The notes under the pieces were generated by a model that saw only the letters and a program-made list of their open reading frames with translations, was not told where the DNA came from and did not search any database. A program made the position numbers and the translations under genes. This document shows positions 1-10,018 of a DNA stretch of 64,000 bases, in pieces. The stretch is taken from the NCBI GenBank assembly GCA_001657315.1, contig LYSV01000025.1:62001-126000 (forward strand), in the 5' to 3' direction. The stretch's first letter is position 1, and every line of letters starts with the position of its first letter. The DNA comes from Flammeovirgaceae bacterium BBD 1991-12 (GTDB lineage Bacteria; Bacteroidota; Bacteroidia; Cytophagales; Cyclobacteriaceae).

Positions 1-2866
1 AGGCCTCAACATCATATTTGCGCATGTCATAGCGGCCTTGTGCATCACTTCCGCTGTTTGCACGGGCATGCAGGTTTACTACATGCAGCCTTTTGGATAT
101 TCCTTCCACGGTAACATCAGCCACCAGCAGATAAGGTAGCCGGCCACTGGCCCAGAAACGGTCCGTGGCATTGGGGTAACCTACCAGCGCAGAGTCGTCC
201 CCACCGTTGTACAGCGGGTGAATGGAAGCATGCAGGGGTTTCGACTCCAGAGTATCCGGCTGCACTGTCGCCGTTTTATAAATAAATCCAACCCGCTGCT
301 TTTCACCGGGATCATTGGGCCTGGATACAAAATCAGAAAGGAAATAATCGTAACCGGGCAGCTCGGTTATCATTTGATCGAACAGGGCCACGTCCGTGAT
401 CTCCTGCACGGCTATGATGTCCGCATCCAGCTTCAGCAGTACATTCTTCACACTGTCCTTTTGAACGGCATCGCTATTGGGATCTCCGGCCGCCGGTGAA
501 TTGTTTTCATCGCCAAACCACTCGATATTCCAGGTGACAATATCGAAAGTAGCTGTTTTTGGAATAGAAAGGTCATCTCCCTGAGGTACATACTCTTCCG
601 TGCAAGGCATATCCTCAGCGCTTCTGGGCAGGAGCTGGAAGATACTAAAGAAACGCCCCACTACACCCACTATGCTGGTACAGGAGTCCGGTTGTGCTTT
701 TCCCAGTATTTCTTCTACATTTCCATCTATGCGAAGATCTCCGGATCCGCTGATATCGGAAATGGTAAAATTGGCATCACCGAAAAACAAGTCACCCGGA
801 GTCAGAAAAGCTATATTGCTCACTGAAACCAACTCACCCGGATGAGCAGACAACTGGCTGATGGCAACGGACAGTGGCTGGATGGGATTGACCGCCGGTC
901 CAAGGTTCACCAGACTGGAAATACTCCCTAACTGTACCTGCTCGTTGAATTCGCTCCTTGATGCAGTGATCTCCACCGAATCCCCGATCTGAAGTGCCGG
1001 GTTGTTGTGCAACTGAGCGTCAAACACAGCAATACCACCTGTAGCATCCTGTATATAGGCCGGTCCGGCAAAATTACTGGCGACGGTCAGAACTCCTCTC
1101 ACGATTACCTCCTGACCCAGGGTAGCCGCACGGGCCTCTGCAATAGTCACAATCGCCGGAGGATCCATGTCAATATTTTCAGCACCCGGGGTCGGCGCAA
1201 TTGCCAGATACGAACTGGTATTCCTTGCTCCACCTGAACCGTTGGGAATACGCTGCAGCGACTCAAAATCCTTGTTGCCATTCGCATTTTCGTTGACCTG
1301 TGGCTCCCCCGGATTCAGCAATACCAAAAGTCCGGCATCATCCGCATCATTGGTATCATACACTATGGCATCCACCAGGTTGTCTTTAGTAACCGGTGTA
1401 CCTGAGGGAAAATCTGTGGCATTGGCAGCATAGAGTGCCACCGCATCGGCCCCGTTCTGTAAACCATTGGACGGAAATTCAATGATGACATTGGGTACGC
1501 CGGCATTCCCCAGCACAAAATATCCGTTGGCATCAGTAAAGAAACCATCCAGATCTATGGCACGATAGCTCTGGTCAGTAGCGCCATTATAAAAAACGAG
1601 TACAAGGCCCTCAAGTGATACGTTTCCGGCACCCCCGTCAAACAGTTCCACGAATTCAGCTATATCTGTACCATCTGTGTCTGAATCTATTTCGTTGATC
1701 AATATAGCCGCCACCGGCCCTGTAGCTACCAGGTTTTCACCCAGATAAGTGTTGATCGCTTCACCGGCATCGGCTACAGCACCCGGAAATGCGGGCAGGC
1801 CTGCACCATCAAAATCATTTCTCACCCAATCGGATACAGAATCGGTATCCGTTCCATTGGGTATTCGGGAAGCACCTCCTACGGTAAAAGTGGAGCCGTC
1901 GAACCCCTGGTTTAGGGTCAGTCCATAATTAACGTCACCACTTGTACCATCATTGACCCCGATCTCATCCACGATCTGTGTCCATGGTGTTATATCCGGA
2001 GTACCATCATTATCCGAGTCAAGATCATCGGAAAGGCTACCGGTAAAGTCTTCCACCAGCAACAATGTAAGCGTACCGTTTTCAAACTCATTGGCAGACA
2101 GTGGAGTGGCCCAGAAACCGTTGGCATCCGTGGTGCCTATGGTAAAGACTCCATCGATCACCCCTGCATTGGCGCCGTCTCCCTCGATCTCCAGCAGTGT
2201 ATAGCTGCTGTAATCGGCGTTGGGGTCCCCAAGTATCTCTACAAACTCATTAACATCGGAACCGGTATGATTGAAAACGAATTCGTTGATCAATGGCTGC
2301 GCTACCACAGGCTCTCCAAAGGTCTGTCCAATGTTCACGGCCCCATAGGTAGCGGTAAGGTCAGCCTGCCATGTAAAATCCTGATAGGTGTTTCCCTGGC
2401 CGGTAAGCTGCATTGAATTTCCTACAGCCGTAGCTCCACTTTCCGATACGCCTATGTCTTCACTCAGTAAACCGTTGGCTGGTCCATCGGTTGCAGTAAA
2501 CGCACCTTCATAGCTTAAAAACTGTATGACCATGTCAGAAGGGTCAAGCAGCACTATCCCATCAGGAGATCCATTCTGCAGGCCGGTAGCTGTAAAGAAG
2601 GCAGTACCATGCCCCGCCTGCTGATCAGGAAGTACTCCGCTCAGGGCAATGGTAGAATATACTCCACCACCGTTGCCATTATAAAGGACCAGCGACCAGC
2701 CTGTCAGGTTAGTTCCGGCCGGACCCGCTACCTCTATTCCTTCACCCTGATCTGCATTGTCATTGTCATAGTGGATCTCATTGATAAATACATTTTGTGC
2801 ACCGGCCTTCATGTATCCGGCACATGCCATTACTATTGAAAAAAGTAGTAAATAATTCGTGCGCAT
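1..2866 (-). CDS. Secreted lamin-tail-domain / endonuclease-exonuclease-phosphatase protein (3' end outside window)
   Basis: The frame is open from an ATG at 2866 to the window edge, giving 955 residues without a stop; the C-terminus is missing. It starts with a signal peptide (MRTNYLLLFSIVMACAGYMKAGAQ). Three lamin-tail-like segments follow, each opening with an INE[IF] motif (VFINEIHYDNDNAD near 25, PLINEFVFNHTGSD near 185, ILINEIDSDTDGTD near 385). An OB-fold-like stretch (about 565-670, IVTIAEARA...YIQDATGGI) precedes an EEP phosphodiesterase domain beginning near 770 (FDIVTWNIEWFG, then DADIIAVQEI with the metal-binding Glu). Such proteins in Bacteroidota are exported, often by T9SS, and the missing end may hold a sorting domain (inference). 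Likely role: extracellular nuclease or phosphodiesterase; substrate unknown. A 166-base AT-rich gap separates it from the deacetylase gene upstream. Confidence 0.88.
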   Translation of the reverse strand, partial: MRTNYLLLFSIVMACAGYMKAGAQNVFINEIHYDNDNADQGEGIEVAGPAGTNLTGWSLVLYNGNGGGVYSTIALSGVLPDQQAGHGTAFFTATGLQNGSPDGIVLLDPSDMVIQFLSYEGAFTATDGPANGLLSEDIGVSESGATAVGNSMQLTGQGNTYQDFTWQADLTATYGAVNIGQTFGEPVVAQPLINEFVFNHTGSDVNEFVEILGDPNADYSSYTLLEIEGDGANAGVIDGVFTIGTTDANGFWATPLSANEFENGTLTLLLVEDFTGSLSDDLDSDNDGTPDITPWTQIVDEIGVNDGTSGDVNYGLTLNQGFDGSTFTVGGASRIPNGTDTDSVSDWVRNDFDGAGLPAFPGAVADAGEAINTYLGENLVATGPVAAILINEIDSDTDGTDIAEFVELFDGGAGNVSLEGLVLVFYNGATDQSYRAIDLDGFFTDANGYFVLGNAGVPNVIIEFPSNGLQNGADAVALYAANATDFPSGTPVTKDNLVDAIVYDTNDADDAGLLVLLNPGEPQVNENANGNKDFESLQRIPNGSGGARNTSSYLAIAPTPGAENIDMDPPAIVTIAEARAATLGQEVIVRGVLTVASNFAGPAYIQDATGGIAVFDAQLHNNPALQIGDSVEITASRSEFNEQVQLGSISSLVNLGPAVNPIQPLSVAISQLSAHPGELVSVSNIAFLTPGDLFFGDANFTISDISGSGDLRIDGNVEEILGKAQPDSCTSIVGVVGRFFSIFQLLPRSAEDMPCTEEYVPQGDDLSIPKTATFDIVTWNIEWFGDENNSPAAGDPNSDAVQKDSVKNVLLKLDADIIAVQEITDVALFDQMITELPGYDYFLSDFVSRPNDPGEKQRVGFIYKTATVQPDTLESKPLHASIHPLYNGGDDSALVGYPNATDRFWASGRLPYLLVADVTVEGISKRLHVVNLHARANSGSDAQGRYDMRKYDVEA

Positions 2867-3032
2867 AGGTTTTTATGTTCATGTAGATTTCGCGGATGCA
2901 AGTTAAAGAGTTTGCCCGGGACCGGCACTAATTAATGTATTAACTAAATATAAATTTTTTAATAAGGATCGCTTAAAAAAAATAAAACAATATTTCATAC
3001 TATAATAATAACAATAAAGACGCTGTATCCTG

Positions 3033-3935
3033 TCAAAAGAAAATCTCCTGAGCCATTCGGTAGGTATTGGCATGTGCCTCAATGATCAGACGTATGTCTT
3101 CTGAATAACCTCCACCCATAGATGCGACCAGCGGAATATTATTTTCACGGGCTGTTTCCAGCACCATTTTGTCACGCTGTCTGCATCCTTCCATGGTCAG
3201 TGACAGCCGTCCCAGTCTGTCGGTGGAAAGTACATCCACACCAGATTGAAAAAAGATAAAGTCGGGTCGCACCCTTTTCAGCAGGTCATGCAGTGCAGTC
3301 TCCAGTGTACCAAGATACGCTGCGTCCTCCGTGCCGTCCGGCAGGCCTATATCCAGATCGCTGCGCTCTTTATGTGAAGGATAATTCCGTGCACCGTGCA
3401 TACTGAAGGTAAATACACGAGGCTCCTTTTCAAAGATCTCCGCTGTACCATTCCCCTGGTGCACATCCAGATCCACTACCAGTATCTGCCTGACCTTCTT
3501 AAGGTCCAGAAGATATTGAGCAGCTATAGCAATGTCATTAAGCAGGCAAAAACCTTCTCCGCGATCTGTAAAGGCATGGTGTGTACCTCCGGCAATATTC
3601 ATGGCTACACCATATTCAAAGGCATATTCAGTACATAGTAAAGTGCCGTTCATAATGGTGACTTCACGATCTACCAGTTGCCTGGAAAGCGGAAAGCCTG
3701 TTTTTCGGATCTCCTGTTTTGTCAGGTCCAGTTCATTGAGCCTGCGCCAGTATACGGTGTCATGCACGGCCAGTATACGCTCCTCCGGTACGGGAGTGGG
3801 AGAAAACAGGTTTTCCTTATTGATAGTGCCCTCGTGCAGAAGCTGCTGTGGCAAGAGCTCATACTTGCTCATGGGAAACCGGTGATTCCGCGGCAAAGGA
3901 TGTGTGTATATCTCTGACCAGGCTATTTTCAGCAT
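3033..3935 (-). CDS. Histone-deacetylase-family (AcuC/HDAC-like) deacetylase
   Basis: A 300-residue protein, the usual size for bacterial HDAC-fold amidohydrolases. All catalytic elements are visible: the His pair in GGTHHAF (H119/H120), zinc ligands D157 and H159 in VVDLDVHQGNG, the third ligand D239 in VLSTDRLGRLSLT, and the transition-state Tyr in MGGGY (Y277). The family removes acyl groups from lysine or polyamine amines with a Zn2+ ion; short proteins of this kind resemble the class IV (HDAC11-like) group. No signal peptide, so cytoplasmic. It lies 74 bases downstream of the ABC transporter gene on the same strand and may be cotranscribed. Whether the substrate is protein lysine, acetylpolyamine or another acyl amide cannot be read from sequence. 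Confidence 0.93.
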   Translation of the reverse strand: MLKIAWSEIYTHPLPRNHRFPMSKYELLPQQLLHEGTINKENLFSPTPVPEERILAVHDTVYWRRLNELDLTKQEIRKTGFPLSRQLVDREVTIMNGTLLCTEYAFEYGVAMNIAGGTHHAFTDRGEGFCLLNDIAIAAQYLLDLKKVRQILVVDLDVHQGNGTAEIFEKEPRVFTFSMHGARNYPSHKERSDLDIGLPDGTEDAAYLGTLETALHDLLKRVRPDFIFFQSGVDVLSTDRLGRLSLTMEGCRQRDKMVLETARENNIPLVASMGGGYSEDIRLIIEAHANTYRMAQEIFF

Positions 3936-4009
3936 TTAATGCAGTGACTGAGTTATTAGGTTATTGGTTGTTCAGATCACCTTGTACATCATCAAACAAC
4001 ATTGAACGA

Positions 4010-7000
4010 TCAGTTGTTCGCCCTTCTGCGTCTTCTGTTACTGCCAAATATCCGCATGAACCGCTTCAAACCATCATAGTATAATGTAACGTAAAGGATG
4101 AGGCTCATCATCCAGATGATCGAGATATTGAACCTGAGTGTGTCAAAATACAGTCCTGCCAGATGCTTTTCAGGGGCAAAGAACTTGGATCTGAAATCCA
4201 GCGCATGCCGGGGTTCATGATCTTTGAAATAAATGGGATAGATCTTCTGTATCAGCCTGTCTCCCACCTTTATCACGCGGTGCATCGATGTCCGGTTGGT
4301 AAGTGTAGTGTAGATAGCATCATTCTGATAAACCAACCTCAGGGAATCGAAAGCCTGATGTTTTTCAGGTGTAACAGTGAGTGAATCAATGATGTTGTTC
4401 TTTTTCTCCCTGTACTCGTTGAACCGGTTGATATAAAACCGTTTCATCACCCGCAGAAAATTGCGGGTGGTTCCATATACAGCAGAGTCAAATCGTTCAA
4501 TGACAAGATGATCCATACCATTGAACTTGTCCACTCCTACCATTTCCAGCTCATCGCCTATCTCATTTTTGACTACAGCCAGTGCGTTGCTTATATCCTT
4601 TGCCCGGGGAGTAAGCCTCTCACGCATATGATTGAAGGCATAGGTAAGCTCGGTTTCCATCTTTGGAATGTGATACAGCTTTTTATACTCCGCGAGTGCC
4701 ACCTCCCGGTCCAGTTCGTAAAACTTCTTTTCAAACGGATTATCCTTGAACTGAGTAACCATAGCTGCCTCAAACGCCCAGCGCGATGCCATCATCTCTC
4801 CTACCAACGGCACACCGTCCAGTGTGCTCACCGAAGGATTGAATTTATCAAAGCTGATCACTACACCACTGAGCAGCAGCTGCGGGATGAGCAAAAGCGG
4901 GATGAGAATATAAATCGTTACTGCAGAGTTAAAGGTGGCTGACACATTGAGCCCGAGCATATTGGCAAAGGCCGAACAGCTAAAGAGAATAAGCCAGTAG
5001 CTTAGTCCCATACCCTTTATTTCAAGGATAAGATTGCCTATTATGATAAAGCTGGCCGTCTGAATGGCCGATATCAGAAACAGAACAAAGATCTTGGAGA
5101 CCAGGTAGCTGCTTTTACTCAGGTTAAGAAAGCGCTCCCTTTTCAGTATTTTCCGGTCCCTGAATATTTCCTCGGCGCTCACCGTCAGCCCCATGAACAG
5201 CGCCACAATAATGCTCATAAAGAAGTAAATGGGAATATTGTCATTGCTGAAAAAGGCATAGCTCTTGTCCGGGTTGTCCACTGTGGAGTAATAACGTACC
5301 AGAAAAGCCATGAACAGCGCCAGTAGCGGTGCCTCCAGAAGATTGATGGTCAGGTACTGCCGGTTGGCCATTTTTGCCAGTATATCACGTTTTACAAACA
5401 CCGAAAGCTGACGGAACCAGTTGGGGATATTCTGCCGCGACTTGATCTTTTCCTTGCTATGTTCAATTTTGGGGATATGCACTCTGTCCCGGAAATACTG
5501 GTACCACTGACCGGGTGACACTTTGCGTATATTGGTCAAACGGCCAAATTCGTTCACCACCCGGGTTTCTATAATGCTGAAGATCTGTTCTGCATTGATG
5601 TTACCGCATTCCGGACAGGCGCTGAGAGATTTATTGGCGGCGTTGACAATTTCCTTGAAATAGGTAACAGCCTCCACAGGATTTCCATAGTAGATCTGTA
5701 GCCCGCCCACATCCAGGATCAACAGGTTGTCAAACATCTTGAAAATGTCAGATGAGGGCTGATGGATGACCACAAACACCATTTTACCACGAAGGGAAAG
5801 CTCCTTCAGCAGGTCCATGATGTTTTCTGAGTCCTGCGATGACAGGCCGGAGGTAGGCTCATCCACAAACAGTACACTGGGCTGCCGGAGCAGCTCCAGC
5901 CCTATATTGACACGCTTGCGCTGTCCGCCGCTGATGGTCTTGTCAAGGGGAGAGCCGACCTTCAGGTCTTTGATCTCGGACAGGCCCAGGTTCATCAAAA
6001 CCCGATCCACCAGTCTTTCTGTGGTTTTTTCGGAATACTGACTAAAGCATAACCGGGCAGCAAAGTAGAGATTTTCAAAGACAGTAAGTTCCTCGATCAG
6101 CAGATCGTCCTGAGGCACATAGCCGATCACTCCCTCCATCTGCTCAGGATGCTCATGAATATTGACCCCGTTGATAAGCACCCTGCCACTGGAAGGTTTC
6201 TCAGAGCCATTGATCACGTTTAAAAAAGTAGACTTACCGGAACCGCTGGCACCCATAATACCAATGAGATTGCCACCTTCTACTGATATACTTACATTTT
6301 GCAGCCCGGCCCTGCCGCTCTTGAAGTGATAAAATATGTGCTCAGCCGTAAGGGTAAGATTGGTTTCTACCTGCCCTACCAGAAACCGGCTGACGATGTC
6401 ACTGTAGTAAATTGTGTCTATTTTGTTTCCCCTGATGGTACTGCCCGTAGGGAATATGTCGATCATCCGGCTTTTGAGCTGAATACCGTTCAGGTACAGC
6501 GTTGAGATCCCGAGGTACTTGATAAAATAGGTCTCTATATCGGGTAATCGCAGAATGGCGATCAACCCGGTGAGATTCTTTGCCACCATCCGCGGCCCTT
6601 CTCTGGAATAGTCGCCTGAGCCTTCATCGATGATCAGCACATTTTGTGAGGAGAGCTCTTCCAGCTCCTGCCCCGTAACGAATGAGCGAATGGCTACCAT
6701 ATCCTTGCGCGATATCTTCATAGCCTCGCCGATGTAAAAAATGAGATTACCCTGTCTTTCCGATATCTCACCATCTGCAAAGATCAGCTCGATGATCTTT
6801 ACGATCATCACCACTTTCTGCTGCATAGTGAGGGCCTGATTGACCTGTTTGGCTATGGCCATGATCTTAGCCCAGTCGTCCACAAAGGCAAGTGTCTCCG
6901 AATCTACATTTTCAAGGTCTTCGTTGGCTTCAATATCATTTTCACAACAGTAATCATCAAAGAGCGCCAGATAATAACCGATCGATTCCTGATTAAGATG

Positions 7001-7105
7001 AACGGACAGAAATTCCTTGATGTTGGCACGCTCAGCTTCCGTCACCCTTTCCTTAGCCACAATCGCAAATAACTGAATAACAGCTTTGAGAAGCTCCTCA
7101 CTCAT
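4010..7105 (-). CDS. ABCG/ABC-2-type transporter, ATPase and permease fused, with TerB-like N-terminus
   Basis: A 1031-residue half transporter. Residues 1-150 are helical and TerB-like (acidic turn IFADGEISERQGN at 108-120). A forkhead-like or linker stretch precedes the ATPase: Walker A GASGSGKST (285-293), signature ISGGQRKR (391-398), Walker B VLFVDEP (411-417). A CxxC knuckle (SACPECGN, about 500) sits between ATPase and permease. Membrane helices cluster at about 600-770 (LLALFMAFLVRYY, IPIYFFMSIIVALFMGL), with one more at the C-terminus (IIWMMSLILYVTLYY) behind a roughly 230-residue extracytoplasmic loop. ATPase-then-permease order and strong signature motif match the ABCG half-transporter group. 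Substrate unknown. It is 83 bases downstream of the aminopeptidase gene, and the deacetylase gene follows. Confidence 0.9.
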   Translation of the reverse strand: MSEELLKAVIQLFAIVAKERVTEAERANIKEFLSVHLNQESIGYYLALFDDYCCENDIEANEDLENVDSETLAFVDDWAKIMAIAKQVNQALTMQQKVVMIVKIIELIFADGEISERQGNLIFYIGEAMKISRKDMVAIRSFVTGQELEELSSQNVLIIDEGSGDYSREGPRMVAKNLTGLIAILRLPDIETYFIKYLGISTLYLNGIQLKSRMIDIFPTGSTIRGNKIDTIYYSDIVSRFLVGQVETNLTLTAEHIFYHFKSGRAGLQNVSISVEGGNLIGIMGASGSGKSTFLNVINGSEKPSSGRVLINGVNIHEHPEQMEGVIGYVPQDDLLIEELTVFENLYFAARLCFSQYSEKTTERLVDRVLMNLGLSEIKDLKVGSPLDKTISGGQRKRVNIGLELLRQPSVLFVDEPTSGLSSQDSENIMDLLKELSLRGKMVFVVIHQPSSDIFKMFDNLLILDVGGLQIYYGNPVEAVTYFKEIVNAANKSLSACPECGNINAEQIFSIIETRVVNEFGRLTNIRKVSPGQWYQYFRDRVHIPKIEHSKEKIKSRQNIPNWFRQLSVFVKRDILAKMANRQYLTINLLEAPLLALFMAFLVRYYSTVDNPDKSYAFFSNDNIPIYFFMSIIVALFMGLTVSAEEIFRDRKILKRERFLNLSKSSYLVSKIFVLFLISAIQTASFIIIGNLILEIKGMGLSYWLILFSCSAFANMLGLNVSATFNSAVTIYILIPLLLIPQLLLSGVVISFDKFNPSVSTLDGVPLVGEMMASRWAFEAAMVTQFKDNPFEKKFYELDREVALAEYKKLYHIPKMETELTYAFNHMRERLTPRAKDISNALAVVKNEIGDELEMVGVDKFNGMDHLVIERFDSAVYGTTRNFLRVMKRFYINRFNEYREKKNNIIDSLTVTPEKHQAFDSLRLVYQNDAIYTTLTNRTSMHRVIKVGDRLIQKIYPIYFKDHEPRHALDFRSKFFAPEKHLAGLYFDTLRFNISIIWMMSLILYVTLYYDGLKRFMRIFGSNRRRRRANN

Positions 7106-7188
7106 ATCTTAACAGTACAAAGCATTCTAAATGAAAACCTTAAGTAATAAAAGGTTAATTAGGTATCCAAAAAAACATTGCCATAATA

Positions 7189-9813
7189 TTATTCGTCAGC
7201 AGCCTTCTCTTTTTCATGCGCCCGCTTTTTGTTCCAGTTGTTCCGCACAGCTACCGATCTGAACAGATGGTCTGACGATTGCAGGATCTTGTTTTTAAGG
7301 TCAGCCGGATATTTATTATGCCGGTAAAGAAATTGTTTCACGGTCTCCAGTGCTTCTTCAGACTGGTGATTCCCAAGTGTTTTGTCCAACCACCGTTTTG
7401 GAAAGAAAATATCCCCGGTCTCCTTGATCTCTTTCAAAAGGTCCAGCCCGGGACGAATATATTTCAACGTGGTATGCCTTCTCTTAGGATGATGCAGATA
7501 GTGCAGTGCATCAAGCACCCATTCTTCGTTCCTGCGATTTTCTGCTTTTTTCAGGCTTTCAAAAAAAGCGTCCCTTTCATTTTCGCTGGCGGAAAGCGCC
7601 CTGACCACAAATTGGGTTCGTTGCTTCCGGTCCGGGTTGGTGATCTGGCTTAGTTGCCGGGTAATCAGGTTGTCCGCCCCTTCCACATCCCTCACCAGCA
7701 GTTCGTACATCAGGGAAATACGATCATTTTCGGAAAATGTCAGCCCCTCCACCGTTGTTTCATCTGAGTACAACGAAAGTAGCAGATCGGTACCTTCTGG
7801 GGTGTAGGTTATCTGCTTTAGTCCGTTAAAATAGGTGGCCTTCAGATTGTTGTTCTTTGTGTTCAGGATACTATTCAGCAATACCCCTTCTAGTCTTGCA
7901 GCATACGTTTTCCTCTGAACATCGGAGCAATAGATCCAGAAAACATCATGCAAAATATCTATGATATACGAAACAATAAGCGGCTCCCGCTCTGCATTAA
8001 TACTGGTCATAATGGTTTTCAGCAGCCTCTCCGGGTCCAGCCTTCCTCTGATCATGGACTCGTTGAGGTTGATCCACAAAGCTGCTCTCTTGATCTCATC
8101 CGTTACCGAATCAATGTTTTCCAGATAGTGGTCTCTGCTACCGCTATGCATATTAAAGTACCCATAACCCTTACCATCGGAATTGTTGAACATATATTCC
8201 GGAAAAGGCAGACCTACCGACTCGCGGACCTCAACAGACCGGTATTCCTTACGTATCGGTATCTGGAGGGCTGAATCCTTCCAGCCCAGGGTAACATTAA
8301 GGGACTGTGGCCACCATACGGGCCCGTCGCCATCGTCCGCAAAGTTGTAGATGACAAGCTTCTCTATAGCATCATCTTCCTGCTTCAGGTTATAATATAT
8401 ACCTGGCATGCCTTTCTTCTTCACCCATTGTTCATTCCAAAGGTTTAGTTTATAGTCCGTCTTATCTGCCAGAATACGGATCAGGTCATCCCACGTAGCA
8501 TTGGAAAACCCAAAGGTGCGCAGGTACTCCTGCATACCCTTTTGAAAAGCGTCCTCGCCCATATTTTCCTCCAGCATACGCATGACTACAGGAGCCTTCT
8601 GATAAATAATGCTCCCGTACAGGGATCCTGCATCCTTCAGATTAGCCAGCTCCTGCTGTATAGGATGGGTACCCTTGGTGCGGTCCACCGCATAGGCCGC
8701 CGGGTAGTGGGACATAAGGAACTGCAGGTTGTGATTGATATCCGGGTAGTTGGGATGCACGATCTTTGCTGCCATAAAGTTGGCAAAAACCTCTTTCAAC
8801 CATACATCATCAAACCAGTCCATAGTCACCAGATCACCGAACCACATGTGGGCTGTTTCATGTGCTATCAGACGGGCTCTGCCCAGCTCCTGATCTACTG
8901 TACGTGATTCATCCAGAAAAAGGCTGGAAGCCTTGTAGAAAACCGCTCCCGGATGCTCCATGCCTCCGAACTGGAAGGAAGGTATCAACGCAAAATCAAA
9001 TTTTTCAAAGGGGTAGGTTATGCCTGTATACTTCTCGAGCCACTCCAGGGATCGTGTGTGCCATCCAAATATCTCATCAACATTACGTGCTACTCTTGCA
9101 GTGTCCGTTTCACGGTGATACATGGTCAGTCTGCGGCCATTGACCACATGCGTGACGGAATCAAACTTACCGGCCATAAAGGCAAACAGGTAGCTGCTGA
9201 TGGGCTTTGTCTCTCCAAACTCTGTGTAGCGGCGTCCGTTCTTTACAAAAAGTGAACCTGACTCACTGTTGGCCAGGGCTGTCCAGTCATCGGGAAAAGA
9301 CAAAGACAAACGGTAGCGCGCCTTAATATTTGGCTGATCGAACAATGGAAAACAGGTAGAGGCCCTGGCCGGCACAAATAAGGTGTACAGAAAGTCTTCC
9401 TTTCTGTTCAACGCCTGATCACCGGCTGTAAAGGCTATGGTAAATTGATTACTGTCTTTTAAATGCCGGGCAGGTATGACCACGTGCTGTGATCTGACCT
9501 TGAAATCCACCGGTCCTCCGGCATCCGTGACGGACTTTATATTATCCGGAGGTGCGTTAAAGTCCAGGATCAGATCCTCGCTCCTGCCGGACAAGGTGAA
9601 GGATAACTGTAGTTCAGCTTCTATGGGCTCTTCTTTCCTCTCAGGAATATCAAAATGAAGCTGGTATACAACGTTGTCAATAACTTCCTTCCGGTGATCT
9701 GCCAGCGCTCTGGAAATGCCCTCTTCCAGTACATCCTTACGGCTGTTACATGAAAAAATAAGGATCAGGGCCAGCACCGGGGTCAGTCTATGCATTACTT
9801 GCGTAAAGGTCAT
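7189..9813 (-). CDS. M1-family metallo-aminopeptidase, lipoprotein
   Basis: An 874-residue gluzincin aminopeptidase. The exopeptidase motif is GGMEH (283-287, a variant of GAMEN) and the zinc site is HETAH (318-322) with third ligand E341, exactly the HExxH-x18-E spacing. The N-terminus is a lipoprotein signal with lipobox LIFSC (C22), so the enzyme is anchored outside the cytoplasm, probably in the periplasm or at the outer membrane. A second ATG at 9795 (MHRLTPVL) gives a more typical short signal and may be the true start. The helical C-terminal domain runs from about 570 and ends in a charged tail. Role: removing N-terminal residues from imported or surface peptides. Followed by the ABC transporter gene; a functional link is unproven. 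Confidence 0.94.
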   Translation of the reverse strand: MTFTQVMHRLTPVLALILIFSCNSRKDVLEEGISRALADHRKEVIDNVVYQLHFDIPERKEEPIEAELQLSFTLSGRSEDLILDFNAPPDNIKSVTDAGGPVDFKVRSQHVVIPARHLKDSNQFTIAFTAGDQALNRKEDFLYTLFVPARASTCFPLFDQPNIKARYRLSLSFPDDWTALANSESGSLFVKNGRRYTEFGETKPISSYLFAFMAGKFDSVTHVVNGRRLTMYHRETDTARVARNVDEIFGWHTRSLEWLEKYTGITYPFEKFDFALIPSFQFGGMEHPGAVFYKASSLFLDESRTVDQELGRARLIAHETAHMWFGDLVTMDWFDDVWLKEVFANFMAAKIVHPNYPDINHNLQFLMSHYPAAYAVDRTKGTHPIQQELANLKDAGSLYGSIIYQKAPVVMRMLEENMGEDAFQKGMQEYLRTFGFSNATWDDLIRILADKTDYKLNLWNEQWVKKKGMPGIYYNLKQEDDAIEKLVIYNFADDGDGPVWWPQSLNVTLGWKDSALQIPIRKEYRSVEVRESVGLPFPEYMFNNSDGKGYGYFNMHSGSRDHYLENIDSVTDEIKRAALWINLNESMIRGRLDPERLLKTIMTSINAEREPLIVSYIIDILHDVFWIYCSDVQRKTYAARLEGVLLNSILNTKNNNLKATYFNGLKQITYTPEGTDLLLSLYSDETTVEGLTFSENDRISLMYELLVRDVEGADNLITRQLSQITNPDRKQRTQFVVRALSASENERDAFFESLKKAENRRNEEWVLDALHYLHHPKRRHTTLKYIRPGLDLLKEIKETGDIFFPKRWLDKTLGNHQSEEALETVKQFLYRHNKYPADLKNKILQSSDHLFRSVAVRNNWNKKRAHEKEKAADE

Positions 9814-10018
9814 GATCCTTTAAACATAAGCATAATTGATCTTAACTTCCTAACATCCCGGCGTATTACTCAGAAGGTGATCCGGCCGGTGATGTAAGTA
9901 AGACGGAGCAACGGAAGAAGATACAGATACAGGCCTGTAAGGCGCAGACGTCGGACACCGGTTTACAGCGCATTATGGTATCAAACAAGATGACCAAATT
10001 CTACCCGGACCTGTGTCA

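Noticed and set aside
8542-9255. Several plus-strand frames opposite the aminopeptidase gene
   Set aside because: Antisense shadows of a gene with intact catalytic motifs.
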